From DATLBY01 sp035526665 (lineage in GTDB: Bacteria > Acidobacteriota > Terriglobia > Bryobacterales > Bryobacteraceae): DNA of 34,055 nt. Location of the stretch: positions 1-34,055 of the forward strand of contig DATLBY010000033.1 in NCBI GenBank assembly GCA_035526665.1, written 5' to 3'. Below the pieces are notes generated by a model that did not search any database, was not told where the DNA came from, and saw nothing but the letters and a program-made list of their open reading frames with translations. Of the stretch, positions 14,853-22,051 are shown in pieces; positions within the stretch are counted from its first letter, which is position 1, and each line of letters begins with the position of its first letter. The position numbers and the translations under genes are program-made.

Positions 14853-15520
14853 ACAAAATCTCCCAAAGCGGCCCGCATTTTTTGCGTAGCCCGGAACAGG
14901 CAGTTTTTGGCAGCCTCTTCCGTTGTTCCCAACACCTCGCCAATGGCGCGCAAGCGCATGCCCTGATAGTGCCGCAGCTCAAAAACCATCCGCTCCCGCG
15001 GCGTCAGGGACGCGAGCACGTCCCGGATGCGCCGGCTTAACTGCCCGGTGAGAAGCTGCCTTTGCGGATCGCCGTACGGGCGCGCTTCAGCCATTGCATC
15101 CAGCCGGTCCAGCGGGCCGTCCGCTGTCGCCACTACATTCGGCTCTTCGCGGCGTACCTTGCGCTTTCGCAAATAGTCAAAACACAGGTTGGTGACAATA
15201 CGGTACAGCCATGTCTGGAAATTACAATCGAAGCGGAAGGCCGGCAGGCTGCGGTAAACCCGCAGGAAAGTCTCCTGATAAATGTCGCTGGCGTCTTCCG
15301 GCGAACGGACCAGGTTCAGGGCCAGCCGCAAGACAGCCTGATCGTAGGCGTGCACCAATCGTTCGAAAGCCTGCTGATCCCCTGCCTGCGCAGCCCGGAT
15401 CATGCCGGTCTCGTCCAGTCCAGCCGCCGTCTTGCAAGCCAGCGTCACTAGCGCTTCGCCATTCCCGCTCAATACAGGTGGAGACGAAATCGCGCACGAA
15501 ATGTCACGGCGTGTGACCAT
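14849..15520 (-). CDS. ECF-type RNA polymerase sigma factor (sigma-E/RpoE-like)
   Basis: About 223 residues from ATG 15520; a GTG just upstream is possible and the start lacks a clear ribosome binding site. Region 2 has MIRAAQAGDQQAFERLVHAY, then LNLVRSPEDASDIYQETFLR and FQTWLYRIVTNLCFDYLRKR. Region 4 has LASLTPRERMVFELRHYQGM, then LRAIGEVLGTTEEAAKNCLF. There is no region 3, as expected for the ECF group. The N-terminus is about 35 residues longer than the core. It starts 30 bases after the rpsA stop codon on the same strand and overlaps the anti-sigma gene. Basal expression from the rpsA promoter is therefore likely. I found no GGAAC-type autoregulatory promoter just upstream. Confidence 0.93.
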   Translation of the reverse strand: MVTRRDISCAISSPPVLSGNGEALVTLACKTAAGLDETGMIRAAQAGDQQAFERLVHAYDQAVLRLALNLVRSPEDASDIYQETFLRVYRSLPAFRFDCNFQTWLYRIVTNLCFDYLRKRKVRREEPNVVATADGPLDRLDAMAEARPYGDPQRQLLTGQLSRRIRDVLASLTPRERMVFELRHYQGMRLRAIGEVLGTTEEAAKNCLFRATQKMRAALGDFV

Positions 15521-15550
15521 CACGAGAGCCGCGCGAGACGGAACCAGTAG

Positions 15551-17263
15551 CTAGCTTACTAATTCGAGCTGAATTTTCTTCTGGCCGGGGTCGATGGCGA
15601 CGATGCGGAAGGTACGGATCTGGCCCGGCTTTGCTGCCTGCTGCGCGGGCGATTGCGTTTCGCTCTCGGTCCCCTGCTTCCAGCGGGCGTTGAGCTTGGC
15701 GGTCATCTCGGAAAGGTCCACCTTGCCGGCAGGCGGTTCGGCCTTGGGGCGTTTGGCGCCTTCGGTTTTGATGCTGCAGACGGCGAAGACGCCTTCGCCC
15801 AACTCCACCTTCACGCGCTCCTGTTTTACTTCGACCACACGTCCGGTCACCGTCTCTCCCGGCTGGTGCTCGGCGATGTATTCGTCCGCGCTGGTGGGCT
15901 CCAACTGCTTGATGCTGAGACGAATCCGGCGCTTCTCGCGATCCACTTCAATCACGCCGGCCTTCACTACCTGACCGGTCTTAAGCACGTCGCGCGGATG
16001 ATCGAGACGGCGCTCCCGCGTGATATCCCCGACATGGATCATGCCTTCCAGGCCCTCGCCCAAGTCGATGAATGCGCCAAAGCTGGTCATGTTCGTTACC
16101 GGGCCCTCGGCCACCGAGCCTACCGGGAACTTGGATTGCGCGGTCTCCCAGGGATCTCCCAGCGCCTGCTTGAGCCCCAGCGAGACGCGGTGCTCGGCCG
16201 GATTCATCCCCAGGATCACTACTTCCACAGCGTCACCGACGGCCAGGACGTCCGAGGGCTTTCTGATCTTTTTCGACCAGGACATCTCGGAGACGTGAAC
16301 CAGTCCATCCACGCCCGGCTCCAGTGAGACAAACGCGCCAAACTCAGTGAGCCGCGAAACCGAGCCTTTCACACGGTCCCCGACGTGGTATTTCTGGCTT
16401 GCCAGCGTCCACGGATCCGGCTGCAACTGCTTCATGCCGAGCGAGATTTTGTGCGTCTCACGATTGATCTTCAAAACCTTCACATCGAGCGACTCGCCGA
16501 CTTTCAACAGATCCGCGGGCTTGTTCACCCGCGTCCAGGACATATCGGTGACGTGCAGCAGGCCATCCACGCCGCCGATGTCCACGAAGGCGCCAAAATC
16601 CATCAAACTACGGACAGTTCCCCGGACGATGCTGCCTTCCTGTACACCGGTGAACGCCTCCTCACGGGCGCGCTTTTCTTCCTCTTCCAGAACGGCGCGG
16701 CGATCTACCACTACGTCCTCGTTCGCGGTATCCAGCTTGGTGATCCTGCAGCGAATCTCCTGCCCGATCAGCTTTTCCATCTCGGCCGGATCTTTGGCGC
16801 CGCTGCGCGAGGCGGGCATAAAGGCGCGAACTCCCACGTCCACGCGCAGTCCACCCTTGACGGTTTCGGTCACTATTCCGCCGATCACGCGGCCTTCCGC
16901 GAAGGCGGATTCCAGGCTGCTCCAATCTTTCGGGCGTTCGACTTTAATGGTGGAAAGCTGATAGTAGCCCTCCTGGTCGCGGGGTCCCACGGTGACGCGG
17001 ATGGTATCTCCGGCCTTCACCAGCGGATTGCCGGCTGGGTCCCGGAGCCTGTCGGCGGGAATGATTCCTTCCGTTTTTCTACCGATATCCACAAAGACAG
17101 ATTCGGCGTTGACGGCAATCACCGTGCCATCCAGCGTCTCTCCATGGCGGCGTTCGGCAACATGATCATGCTCGAACTGCGACAGAATGTCGCCAAAGGA
17201 CGTTTCATCGGAGTTCGTGACCGGCTCAGGGAACGCGGTCTCAAGATTTTTCGGATCGTTCAT
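15551..17263 (-). CDS. rpsA: 30S ribosomal protein S1
   Basis: 570 residues from ATG 17263; the frame is open to 17296 with a GTG there, but the ATG gives the usual opening MNDPKN. Six S1 RNA-binding folds are visible. Examples are GTVRSLMDFGAFVDIGGVDG with LLHVTDMSW, then GSVSRLTEFGAFVSLEPGVD with LVHVSEMSW, then GPVTNMTSFGAFIDLGEGLE with MIHVGDITRERR. The first two domains are the more diverged ribosome-binding pair, and the last contains an insertion of about 40 residues before its final strand. S1 binds mRNA leaders and brings them to the 30S subunit. The common neighbour cmk is not beside it; instead an ECF sigma cassette follows after 30 bases. Confidence 0.97.
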   Translation of the reverse strand: MNDPKNLETAFPEPVTNSDETSFGDILSQFEHDHVAERRHGETLDGTVIAVNAESVFVDIGRKTEGIIPADRLRDPAGNPLVKAGDTIRVTVGPRDQEGYYQLSTIKVERPKDWSSLESAFAEGRVIGGIVTETVKGGLRVDVGVRAFMPASRSGAKDPAEMEKLIGQEIRCRITKLDTANEDVVVDRRAVLEEEEKRAREEAFTGVQEGSIVRGTVRSLMDFGAFVDIGGVDGLLHVTDMSWTRVNKPADLLKVGESLDVKVLKINRETHKISLGMKQLQPDPWTLASQKYHVGDRVKGSVSRLTEFGAFVSLEPGVDGLVHVSEMSWSKKIRKPSDVLAVGDAVEVVILGMNPAEHRVSLGLKQALGDPWETAQSKFPVGSVAEGPVTNMTSFGAFIDLGEGLEGMIHVGDITRERRLDHPRDVLKTGQVVKAGVIEVDREKRRIRLSIKQLEPTSADEYIAEHQPGETVTGRVVEVKQERVKVELGEGVFAVCSIKTEGAKRPKAEPPAGKVDLSEMTAKLNARWKQGTESETQSPAQQAAKPGQIRTFRIVAIDPGQKKIQLELVS

Positions 17264-17343
17264 GGAAGGCGAGGGGTACACTCTATTTTTGCACACTAGC
17301 TACAAAGAGCGTGGAATCCGAGGCGGCTCCAGGAGAGAAGCGC

Positions 17344-18603
17344 GTGCTCGGAAATAGAGTGGTGCGTCCGCAGGATCTGGTATGGCTCCTGCTGTTTTCC
17401 GCGCTAGCCTCCGTCAGTCCCACGCGCAGCCGGCCGGAGATCGCCATGCTGCTCTGTCTGGCAGTCTTTCAAGTCATCGAACCCAAAGTGCGCTACTTCG
17501 CGACGGGCTCGGGTACGGTCGCCGCCATCCTGATCAAGTTTGGCTTGTGCTATCTCCTCATTGGCTGGACCGGCGGAATCAGCAGCAGCTATCACGTGAT
17601 CCTGCTGCTTCCCGTGGTCTCCGCGGCGACCACGCTCAACGGCATTGGTACGGCCGCCACTACGGCACTGGCCTGCCTGTCGTATTTGTCGTTCCTGCTG
17701 TTCGTGGACTGGCGCTCGCAGGAGCTGGGGCCGAGCGCCATCGGAGAAATCGGACTGCGCGTGATTTTTCTGCCGGTGGTCAGCTTTCTTACCTACCAGC
17801 TGGCCGAGGCGAATCGCGTGGAGGCGCGCAACTTCCAGGCAGTGGCCGGGAAGCTGGCCGCAGCCAACCGCAGTCTGGAGGAGGCCGAAGCCGCCGTGAG
17901 GCGTTCCGACCGGCTGGCAGCGCTGGGTCAGCTGACCGCCGGCCTGGCGCACGAACTGCGGAATCCCTTGGGAACCATGCGCGCCTCGGCCGAGATGTTG
18001 GAGAAAAACCTGCGTGAAGAGAGCGCCATCAACCGGGAACTGGCTGGATTCATCGCCTCGGAGGTGGACCGGACCAACTCTCTCATTACCCGTTTTCTCG
18101 ATTTTGCGCGGCCGCTGCACTTGCGGATGCAGCCGGCCCAGATAGCGGAGATGACGGACCGCGCCATTGCCGAACTCGAGCGCCACCACCCGGCTTACGC
18201 GGTATCGGTCTACCGGAACTATGCGCCGGATATCCCGCCGCTGCGGATGGATGGCGAACTGATGGAGCGGGTCATCTACAATCTGCTGCTGAATGCCGCG
18301 CAGGCGACGCCGGCCGGAGGATCGATCACTCTCAAAATCCGCCGATTGGATCAGACGGTGGAGATTTCGGTGATTGACCGCGGCTCGGGCATCGCGCGGC
18401 AACACCTCGAAAATATTTTCAATCCTTTTTTCACTACGAAGAGCGATGGCGTCGGACTCGGTCTCGCGATCGTTTCCAAGATTGTGGACGAGCACGGCGG
18501 AAAGCTGGAAGTGGAGAGCGAAACAGGCAGCGGGAGCGTGTTTCGCGTGTACCTGCCGGTACCGCCGGCGGCATCCGGCATAATAGGCAGGCCGGTCCCA
18601 TGA
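17344..18603 (+). CDS. Membrane sensor histidine kinase (PilS/NtrB-like layout)
   Basis: 419 residues from GTG 17344, which has AGGAG 8 bases upstream; GTG 17311 (430 residues) is the alternative. About five or six membrane helices fill residues 10-150, including GWTGGISSSYHVILLLPVVS, a segment typical of PilS-type kinases. A coiled linker leads to the dimerisation/phosphoacceptor box LAHELRNPLGTM with His203. The catalytic domain follows: N-box NLLLNAAQATP, then DRGSGIA, FNPFFTTKSDG and GVGLGLAIVSKIVDEHGGKL. No PAS domain is evident between membrane part and kinase. It overlaps the response regulator gene by 4 bases (ATGA), so the two are partners. The signal sensed is unknown. The gene diverges from rpsA. 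Confidence 0.93.
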   Translation: MLGNRVVRPQDLVWLLLFSALASVSPTRSRPEIAMLLCLAVFQVIEPKVRYFATGSGTVAAILIKFGLCYLLIGWTGGISSSYHVILLLPVVSAATTLNGIGTAATTALACLSYLSFLLFVDWRSQELGPSAIGEIGLRVIFLPVVSFLTYQLAEANRVEARNFQAVAGKLAAANRSLEEAEAAVRRSDRLAALGQLTAGLAHELRNPLGTMRASAEMLEKNLREESAINRELAGFIASEVDRTNSLITRFLDFARPLHLRMQPAQIAEMTDRAIAELERHHPAYAVSVYRNYAPDIPPLRMDGELMERVIYNLLLNAAQATPAGGSITLKIRRLDQTVEISVIDRGSGIARQHLENIFNPFFTTKSDGVGLGLAIVSKIVDEHGGKLEVESETGSGSVFRVYLPVPPAASGIIGRPVP

Positions 18604-19973
18604 AACGCATTCTCGTCATCGAAGACGAAGAAAAGCTCCGACGGGTGATGGAGCTGCAGCTCCACTCGGCGGGCTTTGCAGTGGACCAGGCGGCTACGGC
18701 TGAGGAAGGGTTGCAGCTGGCGGACCAAGCCGATCTGGTAATCACGGACCTGCGGCTGCCGGGGATGGACGGCCTGGCGCTGCTGGCCGCGCTGCGCGGC
18801 CAAAGCTCCAGCATTCCGGTGGTGGTAATCACGGCCTTCGGCAGTGTGGAAAAGGCCGTCGAAGCCATCAAAGCCGGCGCCTCGGAGTTTCTCCTGAAGC
18901 CCTTCTCGCTGGAGCATCTGGTGGCGGTCGTACATAAGGCGCTAGAGGTCAGGGCGCTCCGCGCGGAGAATCAAAAACTGCGGGAAGAGCTGGGATTCCG
19001 CTATGAGTTCGACAACATTATCGGGCGCAGTCCCGTCATGCAAGAGGTATTCGCCACCGTTTCGCGAGTCGCCCCGACGCGCGCGACGGTTCTGCTGGCG
19101 GGGGAGAGCGGCGTGGGCAAAGACCTGATTGCGCGCGCCATCCATTTCCACTCGCCCAGGCGCAATAAGCCCTTCGTCAAGATTAACTGCACGGCGCTTC
19201 CGGAGAACCTGATGGAAAGTGAGCTGTTCGGCTATGAGAAAGGGGCGTTCACCGGCGCGTCACAGACCAAGCCGGGCAAATTCGAGCAGGCCGATACGGG
19301 GACGGTATTTCTGGATGAGATCGGAGATGTGCCGCCCGGCATTCAGATCAAGCTGCTGCGCATTCTGCAGGAAAAGGAATTTGAGCGGCTGGGGAGCAAT
19401 AAGACGCGGCGCATCGACGTGCGGGTGCTCGCGGCCACTAATGTGGACCTCAGAGTAGCACTCGAAAACGGCACTTTTCGCGAGGATCTCTACTACCGGC
19501 TAAACGTGTTTCCCATGAATATTCCCGCCCTCCGCGAGCGCAAGGAAGATATCCCTTTCCTGGCGGAGCACTTTATTAAAAAGCTGTCGCGCGACATGGG
19601 CGGCACGGAATGCCGGTTGAGCGAAGCCGCGATTCAGAAGCTTCTCTCCTACGATTGGCCGGGCAATGTCCGTGAGCTTGAGAACGTGGTGGAACGCAGC
19701 CTGGTGTTGTGCCGCAACGAGACGCTGGAGGCCTCTGACGTCCGGTTGGACGAGGCACACCGGCGGCACTCGCGGGACGCCACGCACTTTCTTCCCGAAG
19801 GACTGAACCTGGATCAGTACGAGCAGTCGATCATTCGCGAAGCGCTCAAGCGGGCTGACGGGAACAAAAGTCAGGCAGCCCGCCTGCTCGGCATCACGCG
19901 CAATGCGCTCCGCTACCGGCTGGCGCAGATGGGCATTGAAACCGGCCCCTCAAAGGCGGACGATCTTGTCTGA
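18600..19973 (+). CDS. NtrC-family sigma-54-dependent response regulator
   Basis: 457 residues. The receiver domain has the acidic pair at E8-D9, phosphoacceptor D50 (VITDLRLPGMDG) and K100 in FLLKPFS. The AAA+ domain has Walker A GESGVGKD (168-175), the sigma-54 contact loop GAFTGA (215-220) and Walker B TVFLDEIGD. The C-terminus is a Fis-type helix-turn-helix (NKSQAARLLGITRNALRYRL). All parts needed to activate sigma-54 promoters are intact. The partner kinase is encoded just upstream. The gene ends inside the convergent nucleotide-sugar dehydrogenase gene, with a 24-base tail-to-tail overlap. Possible targets are the sigma-54-like sites in the flagellar control region, or pili or other surface genes; the target is not shown by sequence. 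Confidence 0.95.
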   Translation: MKRILVIEDEEKLRRVMELQLHSAGFAVDQAATAEEGLQLADQADLVITDLRLPGMDGLALLAALRGQSSSIPVVVITAFGSVEKAVEAIKAGASEFLLKPFSLEHLVAVVHKALEVRALRAENQKLREELGFRYEFDNIIGRSPVMQEVFATVSRVAPTRATVLLAGESGVGKDLIARAIHFHSPRRNKPFVKINCTALPENLMESELFGYEKGAFTGASQTKPGKFEQADTGTVFLDEIGDVPPGIQIKLLRILQEKEFERLGSNKTRRIDVRVLAATNVDLRVALENGTFREDLYYRLNVFPMNIPALRERKEDIPFLAEHFIKKLSRDMGGTECRLSEAAIQKLLSYDWPGNVRELENVVERSLVLCRNETLEASDVRLDEAHRRHSRDATHFLPEGLNLDQYEQSIIREALKRADGNKSQAARLLGITRNALRYRLAQMGIETGPSKADDLV

Positions 19974-21254
19974 GGTGTACTTTTTCAAGGCGTTTCGCGT
20001 GTCCACGATCAGCTTCGCGCTTTCCACCACCTTTGAATAATCAAAACCCGTGTGGTCAGTTGCGATCACCACACAATCCGCGGCCGCCGCGGCGGTTTCC
20101 GGATCTTGCGAGTGCAAGTCCGTCCCTTCCATGCGAATGCTGGGAACGAACGGATCGGTATACGTCAGCCTGGCTCCACGCTGCTGCAACAGATGCAAAA
20201 TGTCTATCGCGGGAGACTCGCGCACATCGTCGATGTCCTTTTTATACGCCATGCCCAGAATATGGACATGCGAGCCGCGCAACGGCTTGGAGTGATCGTT
20301 CAGCGCATTTTGCACCTTGTCGACCACGAAGTGCGGCATCTGGCCGTTAATGTAGCCGGCCAGTTCTATGAAACGCGCCTCGATGCCGGCCTGCTTTGAT
20401 TTCCATGAGAGATAAAACGGATCGATCGGGATACAGTGTCCGCCCAGTCCAGGCCCCGGATAGAAGGGCATGAAGCCGAATGGCTTGGTGGCCGCCGCCT
20501 CGATTACCTCCCATACGTTGATCCCCATACGGTCGCACATCATGGCCACTTCATTCACCAGCCCGATGTTGATCATGCGAAATGTGTTCTCGAGAAGCTT
20601 GACCATTTCGGCGACCTTGGTGGAGCCCACCGGCACGACCGTGTCCAGGGCCTGCTGGTAGAAGAGGGCGCCCATTCGCGTGCATGCCGGGGTGATGCCG
20701 CCCACCACTTTCGGAATGTTCGACGTCTGGAACTTGGGGTTGCCCGGATCCACGCGCTCCGGCGAGAAACACAGGAAGAAGTCCTGGCCCACCTGTAGCG
20801 AATCGGACTGCAGCATCGGTAGCACGAGCTCATCGGTCGTGCCCGGATAGGTAGTCGATTCCAGGATGACCAGCATCCCCGGATGAAAGTGTTTGGCGAT
20901 CTCCTGGCAGGCGGACACGATGTAGCTCATGTCCGGATCTTTGGTCTTACGCAGTGGAGTGGGCACGCAGATGTCGATGGTGTCGAGTTCGCCCACGCAG
21001 GCGAAATCGGCGGTGGCCCGGATCTTGCCGGCTTCCACTAATGGTTTCAGGGTCGACGTGGGAATGTCCTGAATGTAGGACTCGCCCCGATTTACCTGAT
21101 CGACTTTGGACTGCTGGACGTCGATGCCAACGACATTGAAGCCGGCCTTGGCGAACTCAACGGCGAGCGGCAGGCCGACATAGCCTAGGCCGACAACACC
21201 GACGCGCGCCGTTCGCGCGGAGATTTTGCTGCTTAAGTCTTCTGCAATACTCAC
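19950..21254 (-). CDS. Nucleotide-sugar 6-dehydrogenase (UDP-HexNAc type, WbpA/WecC/TviB family)
   Basis: 434 residues. The NAD-binding fold opens with RVGVVGLGYVGLPLAVEFAK (17-36). The middle has ICVPTPLRKTKDPDMSYIVS and LESTTYPGTTDE. The catalytic cysteine C274 lies in GPGLGGHCIPIDPFYLSWK, and the C-terminal domain has HILGMAYKKDIDDVRESPA. The family oxidises C6 of UDP-sugars to the acid using two NAD. The LESTTYPGTT and HCIPIDPFYL wording fits the UDP-N-acetylglucosamine/mannosamine branch better than plain UDP-glucose dehydrogenase, but the substrate is not certain. It shares a 4-base ATGA overlap with dapF. It is the last gene of a four-gene operon with sugar-related members. Confidence 0.92.
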   Translation of the reverse strand: MSIAEDLSSKISARTARVGVVGLGYVGLPLAVEFAKAGFNVVGIDVQQSKVDQVNRGESYIQDIPTSTLKPLVEAGKIRATADFACVGELDTIDICVPTPLRKTKDPDMSYIVSACQEIAKHFHPGMLVILESTTYPGTTDELVLPMLQSDSLQVGQDFFLCFSPERVDPGNPKFQTSNIPKVVGGITPACTRMGALFYQQALDTVVPVGSTKVAEMVKLLENTFRMINIGLVNEVAMMCDRMGINVWEVIEAAATKPFGFMPFYPGPGLGGHCIPIDPFYLSWKSKQAGIEARFIELAGYINGQMPHFVVDKVQNALNDHSKPLRGSHVHILGMAYKKDIDDVRESPAIDILHLLQQRGARLTYTDPFVPSIRMEGTDLHSQDPETAAAAADCVVIATDHTGFDYSKVVESAKLIVDTRNALKKYTSDKIVRL

Positions 21255-22051
21255 AAGAAAAATTCACCTTTCGCCACTATTTCCGCAGGCCCGATGAGAT
21301 AGGCGTCCTCGCCCTGCCAGTGAAGATTCATTTCTCCAGCGGGCGTAATCACCTTCACGGGACTCTTTACCTCGCCGCGCGCAATGGCGGCCACGGCCGC
21401 TCCGGTCGAACCGGTGCCGGAGCTCATCGTCTCTCCCACACCGCGTTCATAGAACCGGACGTCTATCGTGTGTTCGTCCACCACCTTCACGAACGAGACA
21501 TTGGTCTTTTTGGGAAAGTGCCGGTGGGGCTCGATCTCGGCGCCGAGAGAACGCCAGTCCAAGTCGAGATCATGCACGAAAACCGCACATTGGGGGTTGC
21601 CTACGTTGAGGATCGCCACCTCGCGGCTGCCGTGTTTCAAGGCCAATTCAAAGCGGAGGGCGGACCCGTCGATCACCGGCTTGCCCATATTCATTTCAAA
21701 AAGGAATTCGCGTTCGTGCCGTTCTATTAAGCGAAGATGCTTGACCCCGGCGCCTGTCCGGATCCTCACATCCTCGCCGGCCAGGCCTGCGTCAATCAGG
21801 AAGGCTGCCGCGCAGCGAGTTCCGTTGCCGGATATTTCAGGTTCGCTTCCATCGGTGTTGAACAGCCGGATTTCGCCATGTGCGCCGCCGCTGCCGGGCG
21901 AGACCACCAGCCACCCGTCCGCGCCCGCGCCGGTGTGACGATCACAGATCGCGATCGCGACGTCGCTCAGAATGACGTGAGGGGCATCCTGGGCCCAAGT
22001 AAGCAAAAAATCGTTCTTTGCGCCGTGCGCCTTGGTAAACGGAATCTTCAT
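21251..22051 (-). CDS. dapF: Diaminopimelate epimerase homologue with Ser/Ser in place of the catalytic Cys pair
   Basis: 266 residues, the normal length, with the full DapF fold wording: KAHGAKNDFLL (7-17), FNTDGSEPEISGNGTRC (64-80), LNVGNPQCAVFVHDLD and YERGVGETMSSGTGSTGAA (201-219). In studied DapF enzymes (Haemophilus C73 and C217) the two bases that exchange the alpha proton are cysteines, in xCGNGxRC and ACGSG/ACGTG. Here both aligned positions are serine, S74 (ISGNG) and S211 (SSGTG); the codons on the minus strand are TCC and TCC. Other substrate contacts, including N13 and the ERGVGET segment, are kept. The enzyme would convert LL- to meso-diaminopimelate for peptidoglycan and lysine if active. 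Serine may be a lineage variant or mark a changed function. It overlaps both neighbours by 4 bases. Confidence 0.88.
   Translation of the reverse strand: MKIPFTKAHGAKNDFLLTWAQDAPHVILSDVAIAICDRHTGAGADGWLVVSPGSGGAHGEIRLFNTDGSEPEISGNGTRCAAAFLIDAGLAGEDVRIRTGAGVKHLRLIERHEREFLFEMNMGKPVIDGSALRFELALKHGSREVAILNVGNPQCAVFVHDLDLDWRSLGAEIEPHRHFPKKTNVSFVKVVDEHTIDVRFYERGVGETMSSGTGSTGAAVAAIARGEVKSPVKVITPAGEMNLHWQGEDAYLIGPAEIVAKGEFFL

Noticed and set aside
16385..17299. Plus-strand open frame opposite rpsA (304 residues)
   Set aside because: The opposite strand encodes clear S1 domains; the antisense translation is His/Gly/Phe-rich without motifs.
17404..18495. Minus-strand open frame opposite the histidine kinase (363 residues)
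   Set aside because: The kinase motifs on the plus strand are complete; the antisense protein is Gln/Arg-rich shadow sequence.
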